Assembly (NCBI RefSeq): GCF_019145235.1
Contig: NZ_JAHSTV010000012.1
Coordinates: 124,001 to 188,000, forward strand
Length of the DNA: 64,000 nucleotides
Source: Pseudomonas farris
GTDB taxonomy: Bacteria > Pseudomonadota > Gammaproteobacteria > Pseudomonadales > Pseudomonadaceae
Direction: 5' to 3'
The translations under genes and the position numbers were made by a program. Below the pieces are notes generated by a model. It saw only the letters and a list, made by a program, of their open reading frames with translations, did no database searches and was not told the DNA's origin. Below are positions 1 through 8,853 of this stretch, in pieces; the stretch's first letter is position 1; each line of letters starts with the position of its first letter.

Positions 1-1517
1 TCTCGTGAGCCAATCAATGCGAAAGCCAGCCGCTTGGCCAGCCACGTCTTGCCTGTACCGGGCGGGCCTTGAAGAATGAGATTCTTCTTCTCACGCAAAC
101 GAACAAGCATGCTTTCCAGCTCGACGTACTCTAAGAAGCAACCTTCTATGAGTATGTCGTCCAAGGTATAGGCCGGTATAGCCGAATAGACGACGATCGT
201 TTCTTCGACACCACCTACCTCCAACGCTTCGTCCGCGCTTAATTCTTCTTGGAGCTCTTCGTCGTTATCCAGAATTACTTCAGGCTCAAAGCTCCACGCT
301 TGAAGTGACAACTCGGGGAAGGAGTGGGCAGGATATGAGGGCTCCTGAAATCGAGGTTCAAGGATATCTGTCACCTGGAGGTAATCCAAAGCGTTACAAC
401 GTTTACTCGGACCATTCGTATTGATAGCAATGGCCAGCGTGTTCCTGATGAACTTCCTGGAGAGCTCATCGAGACTGAGTAGGGCCCAGGGCCTGGCCCA
501 GTAAAGTCCCATCGTCAGGTTCCAGGCGACACCCAGACGCCCATTGCTGTTCTCGAAGGCTTTAGCAAAAGCCGCTCGCGCCACCTCGCCCTGATCTCCT
601 TCACTGTCGGCGTAGACGACTGCAGCCGCAAAAGTATCCCATAGGGAATCGACATGATCAGCATCGCGTTTATTCTCCGGAGGGAAGAACCAGGACTTCA
701 AGTTGTGCAGCACCGGCACACCTTCAAAGGATTTGGGCACCGACTGATCTACACCCAGAAATTTCGCTATCTCAGCCGCGATGGTTTGACGGTTTATCTC
801 CGTGGTTTGCCGGTTGAACGCCCCCATTACGGTGAACGGACAAATATCCCGTACAAAGCCGCGCTCTCCATTTGGATAGGTATCAGCGTGAAGGTAACCA
901 AGTGCTGCCACTCGGGTTGATATCTCCTGCAGTCCTGCCACCAAGGCTTTTCGGTTGTGTCGGTACTCAAGCAGTCCATCTGCAATAGCCATGTAGAAAC
1001 GGGTCCAGGCAAACTTTTCGAGACCTGCCCCTTGGCTTCCGAAGCGCGCTCTCCAATATGGGGCGTTGCAAAAACGCTGAATGTCTTGAGGTGCATCGTC
1101 GAACGTTAGGGCAATCAGCCCATCGTTCTTCCAGTCGCCAGGCACTACACGCCAGATGGTGCCCCGATGGGTGTAAAAAAACCATTTACGTCCCGGCTGA
1201 AGCGGCGTCCAACTAACACTGACTTGCTTACCGTCATTGCGATTTTCGGTGATGACACCGATCGCCTTGATCGCCATAACCGAAACTCGATTACCTCGAT
1301 TATCGAACGGCAGGTCGTGTAACTGGGTATAGGACGATTTGATTGCAATGCGCTCGCCGACTTGCATGCTCCGGACAAGGTCCAGGTGCTTGTCGTTGTA
1401 GCCATTTTCCCAGATCCCTTCACTCAGAAATCGTTGCGTCTGGTCATCCGTTTTTCCATAGGCTGCACCGACGAACCAAACGGGCTGAGCAGAGGTTCCT
1501 TTGGATGTATTAGTCAT
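1..1517 (-). CDS. mcrB: McrB-type modified-DNA restriction ATPase (partial, C-terminus off the left edge)
   Basis: The reverse strand is open from an ATG at 1517 to the window edge, about 505 codons without a stop. The Walker A motif GPPGTGKTWLAKRLA lies at about residues 483-497, preceded by YTLDDILIEGCFL, the usual lead-in to the McrB GTP-hydrolysing AAA+ domain. The N-terminal 115 residues (VWFVGAAYG, WENGYNDKHLDLV, TIWRV) look like the EVE/PUA-like modified-base reader found in McrB homologues. The middle part carries NLTMGLYWARPW and FVRDICPFTVMGAFNR, which I recall from the same family. McrB recognises modified cytosine and translocates DNA, while McrC cuts. McrC would be expected downstream, beyond position 1. 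A weak AAGGG precedes the start. Identity is fairly sure; the modification read is unknown. Confidence 0.85.
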   Translation of the reverse strand, partial: MTNTSKGTSAQPVWFVGAAYGKTDDQTQRFLSEGIWENGYNDKHLDLVRSMQVGERIAIKSSYTQLHDLPFDNRGNRVSVMAIKAIGVITENRNDGKQVSVSWTPLQPGRKWFFYTHRGTIWRVVPGDWKNDGLIALTFDDAPQDIQRFCNAPYWRARFGSQGAGLEKFAWTRFYMAIADGLLEYRHNRKALVAGLQEISTRVAALGYLHADTYPNGERGFVRDICPFTVMGAFNRQTTEINRQTIAAEIAKFLGVDQSVPKSFEGVPVLHNLKSWFFPPENKRDADHVDSLWDTFAAAVVYADSEGDQGEVARAAFAKAFENSNGRLGVAWNLTMGLYWARPWALLSLDELSRKFIRNTLAIAINTNGPSKRCNALDYLQVTDILEPRFQEPSYPAHSFPELSLQAWSFEPEVILDNDEELQEELSADEALEVGGVEETIVVYSAIPAYTLDDILIEGCFLEYVELESMLVRLREKKNLILQGPPGTGKTWLAKRLAFALIGSR

Positions 1518-1954
1518 GTAAATCCCTTTAATCGCTGCGAGGGAGCTGATGCCACCGAGGTGTTGACAATTGTGGCTGAGTATCCCTCGACGGGTAGCAA
1601 AATGGCAGTATCGACTCAGTTTTTTGAAGACGCATCAGGAAAGTTCGATCACTCAATTCGAACAACAAAAAAATCAGGAAACCCGGTTCAAAAAAAGCCG
1701 GTCTTTGCCGGAGAAAAATCAGGGAAAAACGCCAAAAAATGGGGGAACAAATGGGGGAGCAGAAGGATTTATAAAAACCATAACTTATTATTTTTCAAAT
1801 ACCTACATCGATAAAAAGCTAACCACAAGCCGGCTTTTTAATGCCTGAAAATCAATCCTGAATACACTTTGACCGCATTGAACTGCAGCCAACCCATGCT
1901 GTGCGATTCGATCGCAGCCGCACGTGAGGCCACATGCTGTCCGACAACTGGACG
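1518..1954. other. Low-GC intergenic stretch between mcrB and fic
   Basis: No convincing gene. The part from about 1590 to 1870 is A/T-rich with runs of A, clearly lower in GC than the flanking core genes, and includes a short direct repeat (GGGGGAACAAATGGGGGAGC, 1741-1760). This fits an accessory junction. The mcrB promoter should lie at the left end, read leftwards. Confidence 0.5.
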
Positions 1955-2020
1955 GTGAGCCGAATAGGCGTCATATTCGGCTCACTATATGAGCCGAATA
2001 GCATTTTTAATCGGCTCACT
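1955..2020. promoter_or_regulatory. Four-half-site operator upstream of fic
   Basis: Two dyads in tandem. The first is GTGAGCCGAATA (1955-1966) and its exact reverse complement (1974-1985), 7 nt apart. The second is TGAGCCGAATA (1990-2000) and TAATCGGCTCA (2009-2019), 8 nt apart with one mismatch. The array ends about 20 nt before the chosen fic ATG. This is the layout of an autoregulatory operator; the winged-helix-like C-terminus of the Fic protein is the obvious candidate ligand (inference). Confidence 0.7.
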
Positions 2021-2041
2021 CATTCCAAGAGTACCGACTCC

Positions 2042-3187
2042 ATGGCACCTCACTGGATCTGGCAGCAGCCTGATTGGCCGAATTTCCAATGGCAAGCCGA
2101 GCGCTTGGCGCCACTTCTGCGCGACTGCGTTCAGGCGCAGGGTCGGTTGATGGGGATGGCCAGTTCGGTAGGCAGTTCGTTGAGCGCGCAAAACGAACTG
2201 GATGCGTTGTTGCAGAACATCGTGACCTCGTCCGCTATCGAGGGTGAACAGCTGAATGTTGGCTCCGTACGCTCTTCTCTGGCGCGACGGTTGGGGTTGG
2301 ACCTGGTCGATGGCGATAAGGTGAGCCAGCGCAGTGAGGGCCTTGCGCAATTGATGCTCGACGCGACCCGGCATTTCGCTGAACCACTGACATTGGTGCG
2401 ATTGCTGGATTGGCATAAATGGCTGTTTCCTGAGCAAGACACTGATTTCGCCGCCCGGTCGATCCGTGTCGGTGCCCTGCGCGGCGACGAGCCCATGCAA
2501 GTGGTTTCAGGGCGACTCGACAGGCCGACCGTTCACTTCGAAGCGCCACCTCGCCTTGGTCTTGAACGACAACTCGATACCTTCCTGACCTGGTTTGAAG
2601 CCAGCCGAAATCAGGTCGGCCTCGACCCTTTGCTGCGGGCCGGCGTCGCGCATTTCTGGTTCGTGACGTTGCATCCTTTCGACGATGGCAACGGTCGCCT
2701 GACGCGAACGATCACTGATCTGGCCCTGGCTCAGGGTGAGGTTCAGGCCATCCGTTTCTACGCCATGTCGGCGAGTATTCTGGATGATCGTTCAGGCTAT
2801 TACCGAGTGCTGGAAACCAGCCAGAAAGCCACGCTGGATATCACCGAGTGGCTGGAGTGGTTCCTGCAAACCTTGTTGCGCAGTTTGCAGCAAGCCATGA
2901 CGCGGATCGAGTCGGTACTGGGCAAGGCGCGTTTCTGGCAGGCGCATCGGGAATCTGAACTGTCGGCCGAGCAGTCCAAAGTACTGAATCGCTTGCTCGA
3001 TGGCGGGGAACGAGGTTTCGATAATGGCATCAGCGCCGCTCAATACCAGGCAGTGGCAAAGGTTTCCAAAGCCACCGCAACCCGTCATCTGGCCGAACTG
3101 CTGGAGAAGGGCTGCCTGAAACGCCTGCCCGGCGGCGGGCGCAGTACTCGATATCAAATCAGCTATCCCGATGACTCAACACATTAA
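2042..3187 (+). CDS. Fic family protein AMPylase with C-terminal winged helix
   Basis: 381 residues. Fic proteins move AMP from ATP to a hydroxyl on a target protein. The catalytic motif HPFDDGNGRLTR (residues 211-222) is intact, including His211. The N-terminus (HWIWQQPDWPNFQWQ) matches the DUF4172-type N-terminal domain. The autoinhibitory helix motif (S/T)xxxE(G/N) is present as SSAIEG (63-68), placing it with Fic proteins inhibited from their own N-terminus. Residues about 325-375 (AAQYQAVAKVSKATATRHLAELLEKG) look like a winged helix, followed by GGGRSTRY. An upstream in-frame ATG at 1934 would put the operator repeats inside the gene, so 2042 was chosen. No separate antitoxin gene is seen. 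The protein target is unknown. Confidence 0.88.
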   Translation: MAPHWIWQQPDWPNFQWQAERLAPLLRDCVQAQGRLMGMASSVGSSLSAQNELDALLQNIVTSSAIEGEQLNVGSVRSSLARRLGLDLVDGDKVSQRSEGLAQLMLDATRHFAEPLTLVRLLDWHKWLFPEQDTDFAARSIRVGALRGDEPMQVVSGRLDRPTVHFEAPPRLGLERQLDTFLTWFEASRNQVGLDPLLRAGVAHFWFVTLHPFDDGNGRLTRTITDLALAQGEVQAIRFYAMSASILDDRSGYYRVLETSQKATLDITEWLEWFLQTLLRSLQQAMTRIESVLGKARFWQAHRESELSAEQSKVLNRLLDGGERGFDNGISAAQYQAVAKVSKATATRHLAELLEKGCLKRLPGGGRSTRYQISYPDDSTH

Positions 3188-3240
3188 TCATGATCGACAC
3201 TGCGCTGCCCTAATGCCGGCGAGTTAAGCCGTAATGCGAT

Positions 3241-3375
3241 CTGTAGCAGCTGGCGAAGCCTGCGTTCGGCTGCGTAGCAGTCGTGAATCCGGCTAATGCC
3301 GTATGCCTGACGTACCGCAATCTCTGATTTTACGACTGCTTCGCAGCCGAACGCAGCCTTCGGCAGCTGCTACAA
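3241..3375. repeat. Long imperfect inverted repeat between fic and xseB
   Basis: The arms start CTGTAGCAGCTG (3241) and end CAGCTGCTAC (3375), and share CTGCGTTCGGCTGCG and its complement. This is the TGTAGCAGCTG-type Pseudomonas intergenic palindrome. The rest of 3188-3547 holds no gene; the xseB promoter should lie near 3490-3540. Confidence 0.7.
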
Positions 3376-3547
3376 GGAGTGCGTCGCTGCTGAAATGGTT
3401 TAACTTGCCGGCTTTAGGACAAGCCCCCTCACCACAACGGTCGCATTGACGCCCAAAACGCGTTGGCCAAAACACCCCGCTCATTTGCCCATAACCCCTA
3501 TGTCTGCTAGTGTCGCGCCGGTTTAACGTCAACCGGAAATAGCCGCC

Positions 3548-3790
3548 ATGGCCCGCAAAAAAGCTGCACTGGATTTCGAACAATCTCTCGCTGACCTGCA
3601 AACGCTGGTGGAGCGTCTGGAGAACGGCGAATTGTCGCTGGAAGACTCGCTGACCGCTTTCGAGCAAGGCATCGGTCTGACCCGCGATTGCCAGGCGGCG
3701 CTGGCTCAGGCCGAGCAGAAGGTTCAAGTGCTGCTCGAGCGTGATGGTGAGCTGGCCGAGGAACCCTTCGACGCGGATCAGCCAGAATGA
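3548..3790 (+). CDS. xseB: Exodeoxyribonuclease VII small subunit
   Basis: 80 residues, the usual size. XseB forms several short helices around the large subunit XseA, and the complex degrades single-stranded DNA from both ends. The signature FEQSLADLQTLVERLENGELSLEDSL at residues 9-34 is typical, and the C-terminus is acidic. The stop overlaps the ispA start as ATGA, so it is translationally coupled to ispA and belongs to the xseB-ispA-dxs run common in gammaproteobacteria. xseA is not in this window. Confidence 0.95.
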   Translation: MARKKAALDFEQSLADLQTLVERLENGELSLEDSLTAFEQGIGLTRDCQAALAQAEQKVQVLLERDGELAEEPFDADQPE

Positions 3791-4674
3791 TTGCGGCGTA
3801 TTCGGCGACCAGCCAGGCTCGCGTCAATGCTGCACTGGAAACCCTGTTCAGCCCTCCGAGCCCTGAACTCGCCCGCCTCTACGAAGCCATGCGCTACAGC
3901 GTGATGAACGGCGGCAAGCGTGTGCGCCCGTTGCTGGCTTATGCCGCATGTGAAGCGCTGGGCGGCAAGGCCGAGCAAGCCAACGGCGCGGCCTGTGCGG
4001 TGGAGCTGATCCACGCCTATTCGCTGGTGCACGATGATTTGCCGGCCATGGACGACGACGATCTGCGTCGCGGCCAGCCGACTACGCATAAAAAATTCGA
4101 TGAAGCCTGTGCAATCCTCGCCGGTGACGGTTTGCAGAGCCTGGCCTTCAGCGCCCTGCTCGACCCGCGCCTGAGCAGTTGCGACGCCGACACCCGTCTG
4201 CAGATGGTCAGCGCCCTGGCGTTGGCGGCAGGCCCGGCGGGCATGGTCGGCGGGCAAGCCATCGATCTCGGCTCAGTGGGCCTGAAGCTCGATCAAAAAG
4301 CCCTTGAATACATGCATCGGCACAAGACTGGCGCGTTGATCGAAGTCAGCGTCAAGCTCGGCGCCCTGGCCAGCGGTCATGCCGCGAAGGACGAACTGAA
4401 GTCCCTGCAGAGTTATGCACAGGCCATTGGCCTGGCATTTCAGGTCCAAGACGACATTCTTGACGTCGAAAGTGACACAGAAACCCTCGGCAAACGCCAG
4501 GGCGCCGATATCGCCCGGGACAAGCCGACCTACCCGGCCCTGCTCGGTCTTGATGCGGCCAAGGCCTACGCCCTGGAACTGCGCGACCAGGCCCTGCATG
4601 CGCTGCGACCGTTTGACGCGGCGGCCGAGCCATTGCGCGATCTGGCCCGGTACATCGTCGATCGCCGCAGCTGA
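3787..4674 (+). CDS. ispA: (2E,6E)-farnesyl diphosphate synthase
   Basis: 295 residues, standard length. It condenses dimethylallyl and geranyl diphosphate with isopentenyl diphosphate to make farnesyl diphosphate for quinones and undecaprenyl carriers. The first aspartate-rich motif DDLPAMDDDDLRRG is at about residues 82-95, and the second, DDILD, at about 222-226. GGKRVRPLL, the substrate-binding segment, is at about 42-50. It lies between xseB (4-nt overlap) and dxs, so the pathway's first enzyme and this prenyltransferase are adjacent. A clear member of the family. Confidence 0.96.
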   Translation: MIAAYSATSQARVNAALETLFSPPSPELARLYEAMRYSVMNGGKRVRPLLAYAACEALGGKAEQANGAACAVELIHAYSLVHDDLPAMDDDDLRRGQPTTHKKFDEACAILAGDGLQSLAFSALLDPRLSSCDADTRLQMVSALALAAGPAGMVGGQAIDLGSVGLKLDQKALEYMHRHKTGALIEVSVKLGALASGHAAKDELKSLQSYAQAIGLAFQVQDDILDVESDTETLGKRQGADIARDKPTYPALLGLDAAKAYALELRDQALHALRPFDAAAEPLRDLARYIVDRRS

Positions 4675-4765
4675 CGGCGTATCCGCCAAAAAAAACCAAC
4701 GCGTGGGCAGGGGGCGATGCATCAGGTAAACTGCCGCATCTTTTATACCTATAACGATTCGCCTG

Positions 4766-6664
4766 ATGCCCACGACGTTTCATGAGATTCCCCGCAAGCG
4801 CCCGACCACGCCCCTGCTCGACCGTGCCAACACGCCGGACGGCCTGCGCCGGTTAGGCGAAGCCGAGCTGGAAACCCTGGCCGATGAATTGCGCCTGGAA
4901 TTGCTCTACACGGTCGGTCAGACCGGTGGGCATTTCGGTGCCGGCCTGGGCGTCATCGAGCTGACCATCGCGTTGCATTACGTCTTCGACACCCCGGACG
5001 ACCGGCTGGTGTGGGACGTGGGTCATCAGGCCTACCCGCACAAAATCCTCACTGGCCGTCGCGAGCGCATGGGCACCCTGCGCCAGAAGGACGGCGTTGC
5101 CGCCTTCCCGCGTCGTTCCGAGAGCGAGTACGACACCTTTGGCGTCGGCCACTCCAGCACCTCGATCAGCGCTGCGCTGGGTATGGCAATTGCCGCCCGC
5201 CTGCAACACAGTGATCGCAAGGCGATCGCGGTGATCGGCGACGGCGCACTGACCGCGGGCATGGCCTTCGAGGCGCTGAACCACGCGCCGGAAGTGGACG
5301 CCAACATGCTGGTGATCCTCAACGACAACGACATGTCGATCTCGCGCAACGTCGGCGGGCTGTCGAACTATCTGGCGAAAATCCTTTCCAGCCGCACTTA
5401 CGCGAGCATGCGCGAAGGCAGCAAAAAGGTCCTGTCGCGCCTGCCTGGCGCCTGGGAAATCGCCCGTCGTACCGAAGAATACGCCAAAGGCATGCTGGTC
5501 CCCGGCACGCTGTTCGAAGAGCTGGGCTGGAACTACATCGGCCCGATCGATGGCCACGACCTGCCGACCCTGATCGCCACCCTGCGCAACATGCGCGATC
5601 TGAAAGGCCCGCAATTCCTGCACGTGGTCACCAAGAAAGGCAAAGGCTTCGCCCCGGCGGAAGTCGACCCGATCGGTTACCACGCCATCACCAAACTCGA
5701 ACCTGTGGATGCTCCGGCCACCGCGCCGAAGAAAGCCGGCGGGCCGAAGTATTCCGGTGTGTTCGGTGAATGGCTGTGCGACATGGCCGCAGTCGATCCG
5801 CGTCTGGTCGGGATTACCCCGGCGATGAAGGAAGGCTCCGATCTGGTGGCGTTCAGCGAGCGCTTCCCGGAGCGTTATTTCGACGTGGCGATTGCCGAGC
5901 AACACGCCGTGACCCTCGCCGCCGGCATGGCCTGCGAAGGCGCCAAACCGGTGGTGGCGATCTATTCGACCTTCCTGCAACGCGCTTACGACCAGCTTGT
6001 GCATGATGTGGCGGTGCAAAACCTCGACGTGCTGTTCGCCATCGACCGCGCAGGTCTGGTAGGCGAAGACGGCCCGACGCACGCGGGTAGCTTCGACCTG
6101 TCGTTCCTGCGCTGCATCCCCGGCATGCTGGTGATGACCCCAAGCGACGAAAACGAACTGCGCAAAATGCTCAGCACCGGCCACCTGTACAACGGCCCGG
6201 CGGCGGTGCGTTATCCGCGCGGCACTGGCCCGAATGCGCCGATCGCTAAAGACCTCGAACCGATTGAAATCGGCAAGGGTGTCGTCCGCCGTCAGGGCAG
6301 CAAAGTCGCCCTGCTGGTGTTTGGCGTGCAACTGGCCGAGGCACTGAAAGTCGCCGAGAAGCTGGATGCGACGGTGGTCGACATGCGTTTCGTCAAACCG
6401 CTCGACGAAGCACTGGTTCGCGAAATCGCCGGCAGCCACGAGTTGCTGGTGACCATCGAAGAGAACGCCATCATGGGCGGTGCCGGTGGCGCGGTCAGTG
6501 AGTTCCTCGCCCGCGAGAACATCCTCAAGTCGGTGCTGCACCTGGGCTTGCCGGACATCTACGTCGAGCACGCCAAGCCTGCGCAAATGCTGGCGGAGTG
6601 TGGGCTGGATGAGGTTGGGATCGAAGAAGCGGTGCGTCAGCGCCTGCAACTGCTGAACATCTAA
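4766..6664 (+). CDS. dxs: 1-deoxy-D-xylulose-5-phosphate synthase
   Basis: 632 residues. The thiamine-diphosphate enzyme joins pyruvate and glyceraldehyde 3-phosphate, the first step of the MEP isoprenoid pathway; the product also feeds thiamine and pyridoxal synthesis. The cofactor motif is GDGALTAGMAFEALN, followed by NDNDMSIS. The catalytic glutamate region AEQHAVTLAAGMA is in the second half, and the C-terminal transketolase domain is complete. It begins 92 nt after ispA, a gap in which no terminator is seen, so it is probably co-transcribed. The ribosome-binding site is weak. Confidence 0.97.
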   Translation: MPTTFHEIPRKRPTTPLLDRANTPDGLRRLGEAELETLADELRLELLYTVGQTGGHFGAGLGVIELTIALHYVFDTPDDRLVWDVGHQAYPHKILTGRRERMGTLRQKDGVAAFPRRSESEYDTFGVGHSSTSISAALGMAIAARLQHSDRKAIAVIGDGALTAGMAFEALNHAPEVDANMLVILNDNDMSISRNVGGLSNYLAKILSSRTYASMREGSKKVLSRLPGAWEIARRTEEYAKGMLVPGTLFEELGWNYIGPIDGHDLPTLIATLRNMRDLKGPQFLHVVTKKGKGFAPAEVDPIGYHAITKLEPVDAPATAPKKAGGPKYSGVFGEWLCDMAAVDPRLVGITPAMKEGSDLVAFSERFPERYFDVAIAEQHAVTLAAGMACEGAKPVVAIYSTFLQRAYDQLVHDVAVQNLDVLFAIDRAGLVGEDGPTHAGSFDLSFLRCIPGMLVMTPSDENELRKMLSTGHLYNGPAAVRYPRGTGPNAPIAKDLEPIEIGKGVVRRQGSKVALLVFGVQLAEALKVAEKLDATVVDMRFVKPLDEALVREIAGSHELLVTIEENAIMGGAGGAVSEFLARENILKSVLHLGLPDIYVEHAKPAQMLAECGLDEVGIEEAVRQRLQLLNI

Positions 6665-6687
6665 TCCTCTAGCTACATGCAAAACCC

Positions 6688-6777
6688 TGTGGGAGCGGGC
6701 TTGCTCGCGAATGTGGTGTATCAGTCGGTATCAATGTTGACTGACACACCGCATTCGCGAGCAAGCCCGCTCCCACA
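6688..6777. repeat. REP inverted pair 1 (GTGGGAGCGGGCTTGCTCGC type)
   Basis: Two head-to-head copies of the repeat, with arms at about 6688-6712 and 6753-6777, sit between dxs and btuB. They could fold into one long hairpin after dxs and may act as a transcription end or mRNA-stability element. Confidence 0.85.
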
Positions 6778-6832
6778 TTGGTTTGTGCAACCTTCAAAAA
6801 TGTATTCGCTTTAAAGCGCCAACGGACTGCCC

Positions 6833-8716
6833 ATGAAACTCCCCCGCCTCGCCCTGGCACTGACCCTCCTGCCGGCCGGCCAACTTTTGGCCGACACCTT
6901 CGAACGCGACCAGGCCCTGAAACTGCCGGACGTGCTGATCAGCGCCAACCGTCAGGTCGAAGCGCGCAACAACAGCAGCGCTGCCAACACGGTGTTCACC
7001 CGCGACGACATCGATCGTCTGCAACCGAGCAACGTCACTGACTTGCTGCGCCGCGTACCGGGCGTACAGGTCGGGCAAACCGGCGGGCGCGGCAGTCTGC
7101 CGGGGGTCTACATTCGCGGTACCAAGTCGGCGCAAAGTCTGGTGCTGGTCGACGGCCAGCGCATCGGCAACTCGACCTCCGGCGACAGCAACCTGCAGCA
7201 CATCAACATCGAACAGGTCGAGCGCGTGGAAGTGCTGCGTGGTTCGCGCTCGGTAATTTACGGCAGCGATGCGATTGGCGGGGTGATCCAGATCTTCACC
7301 CGCCGTGGCGACGAACAAGGCCTGCAACCACGCATGCACGTTGGGGTTGGCAGCAACCAGACCTGGGAGCGCAGCCTCGGATTGTCCGGCGGCGACGCGC
7401 AGACCCGCTTCAATCTCGGTGCCAGCCTTGATGAAACGGCAGGCATCAATCGCACCCATGAGTCCTATCCTAGCGACGGCGATCACGATGAATACCGCAA
7501 TAAGTCGGTCAGTTTAAGCCTGAGTCACGCCCTCACCGACGACATCGAAGTCGGCGCCAATCTACTGGATAATCAGGGCAAAAGCGCATTCGACAACCCG
7601 TTCGGCCGCTTCGACATGAACACCTTCGAATCGGTCCAGCAGCAGCCCTACAGCGAGTTTTCTGTGAGCAGCGTCAGCAGTTACGTCGACGCGCGGATCA
7701 ATGACCGGTGGAAAGCCCGCGTCGAGCTCGGCCACAGCGAAAACCGTGAGAAGACACTCGACAAGCTCAGCGACGAGCGCAGCGTGTTCAATACCTATCG
7801 CGATTCGGTGAACTGGCAGAACGACCTGACCGTGGATGAGCGCAACAGCCTGATCCTCGGCGGCGACTGGTACGAAGACCGTATCAACAGCAGCACATCG
7901 TTCGACGAAGACAGCCGCTGGAACCGCGCAGCGTTTATCCAGCATCGCTATCAGGCCGACAGTTTCTCTACCGAACTGGGCCTGCGTCGCGACCAGAACC
8001 AGCAGTTCGGCAGCCAGAACAGCTGGAGCGGCACGTTCACCCTGCCGCTGAACCCGGACAACGATGTGCTGTTCACCTACAGCGAAGGCTTCCGCGCGCC
8101 GACCTTCAACGACCTGTACTACCCGGATTTCAGCGACCCGGACTTGAAGCCCGAAACCTCGAAAAGTTATGAGCTGCAATGGCGCAGTCAGCTGACGCAG
8201 AACAGTCGCCTGGAAGTCTCGCTGTACCGCACCGATCTGGAAGACGCGATTATTTTCGGCAGCAACAACCGCCCGGCGAACGTCGCTTCGGCGCGGATCA
8301 ACGGTTTTGAAGCGGCTTTGAAACAAGAGCTGTTCGGCTGGCAGAGCAACCTCGGCGTAGCGATCATCGACCCACGGGATCGCGACAGTGGCCACACCCT
8401 CGCCCGTCGTGCACGACGGACTTTGAGCCTGGATCTGGATCGGCAGTTCGACCGGCTCGGCCTCGGGGCTAGTTGGCAAGCGGTGAGCAGCAGTTATGAC
8501 GACGAGAACAATCAGCAGCCGTTAGGCGGGTATGCGTTGTTGGGGTTGCGCAGCAGTTGGGCGCTGAATCGCGAGATCAAGCTGGAATTGAAGGTCGATA
8601 ACCTGCTGGACAAAGGCTACAGCCGGACGTTGTACAGCCATGACGGCAGTCAGTATGGGTATCGCGAGGAAGGCCGGGCGTGGATGTTCGGGGTGACCTG
8701 GACGCCGGAGCTCTAA
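6833..8716 (+). CDS. btuB: TonB-dependent vitamin B12 outer-membrane receptor
   Basis: 627 residues. It starts with a signal peptide (MKLPRLALALTLLPAGQLLA), followed by a TonB-box-like LPDVLISANRQ. The plug domain has VTDLLRRVPGVQV, PGVYIRGTKSAQSLVLVDGQRIG and VERVEVLRGSRSVIYGSDAIGGVIQI, strongly BtuB-like. The rest is a 22-strand barrel ending YGYREEGRAWMFGVTW. It imports cobalamin using TonB energy. The periplasmic partner gene btuF lies just downstream on the other strand. There is no room for, and no visible sign of, a cobalamin riboswitch: only 168 nt separate it from dxs and most of that is the REP pair. Confidence 0.9.
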   Translation: MKLPRLALALTLLPAGQLLADTFERDQALKLPDVLISANRQVEARNNSSAANTVFTRDDIDRLQPSNVTDLLRRVPGVQVGQTGGRGSLPGVYIRGTKSAQSLVLVDGQRIGNSTSGDSNLQHINIEQVERVEVLRGSRSVIYGSDAIGGVIQIFTRRGDEQGLQPRMHVGVGSNQTWERSLGLSGGDAQTRFNLGASLDETAGINRTHESYPSDGDHDEYRNKSVSLSLSHALTDDIEVGANLLDNQGKSAFDNPFGRFDMNTFESVQQQPYSEFSVSSVSSYVDARINDRWKARVELGHSENREKTLDKLSDERSVFNTYRDSVNWQNDLTVDERNSLILGGDWYEDRINSSTSFDEDSRWNRAAFIQHRYQADSFSTELGLRRDQNQQFGSQNSWSGTFTLPLNPDNDVLFTYSEGFRAPTFNDLYYPDFSDPDLKPETSKSYELQWRSQLTQNSRLEVSLYRTDLEDAIIFGSNNRPANVASARINGFEAALKQELFGWQSNLGVAIIDPRDRDSGHTLARRARRTLSLDLDRQFDRLGLGASWQAVSSSYDDENNQQPLGGYALLGLRSSWALNREIKLELKVDNLLDKGYSRTLYSHDGSQYGYREEGRAWMFGVTWTPEL

Positions 8717-8745
8717 GCTGAAACTTGCTGTGTTTGATCTGGCCT

Positions 8746-8840
8746 CTTCGCGAGCAAGCCCGCTCCCACAGTTAATCGCGTGCAGACATACATTTTGTGC
8801 ATGACACAGATCATTGTGGGAGCGGGCTTGCTCGCGAAGC
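8746..8840. repeat. REP inverted pair 2 (GTGGGAGCGGGCTTGCTCGC type)
   Basis: Arms at about 8746-8770 and 8815-8840 lie between the convergent btuB and btuF genes, where they could terminate both transcripts. Confidence 0.85.
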
Positions 8841-8853
8841 AGACACCTCGGTC

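Noticed and set aside
1362..1814. A forward open frame ending in a WGNKWG-containing tail, suggestive of a phage integrase remnant
   Set aside because: Most of it is antisense to mcrB and the rest is low-complexity A-rich DNA; no integrase catalytic residues are visible.
4853..6682. A 609-codon reverse-strand open frame opposite dxs
   Set aside because: It is the antisense shadow of dxs, rich in Arg, Gln and His with no domain; high-GC Pseudomonas genes often leave such frames open.
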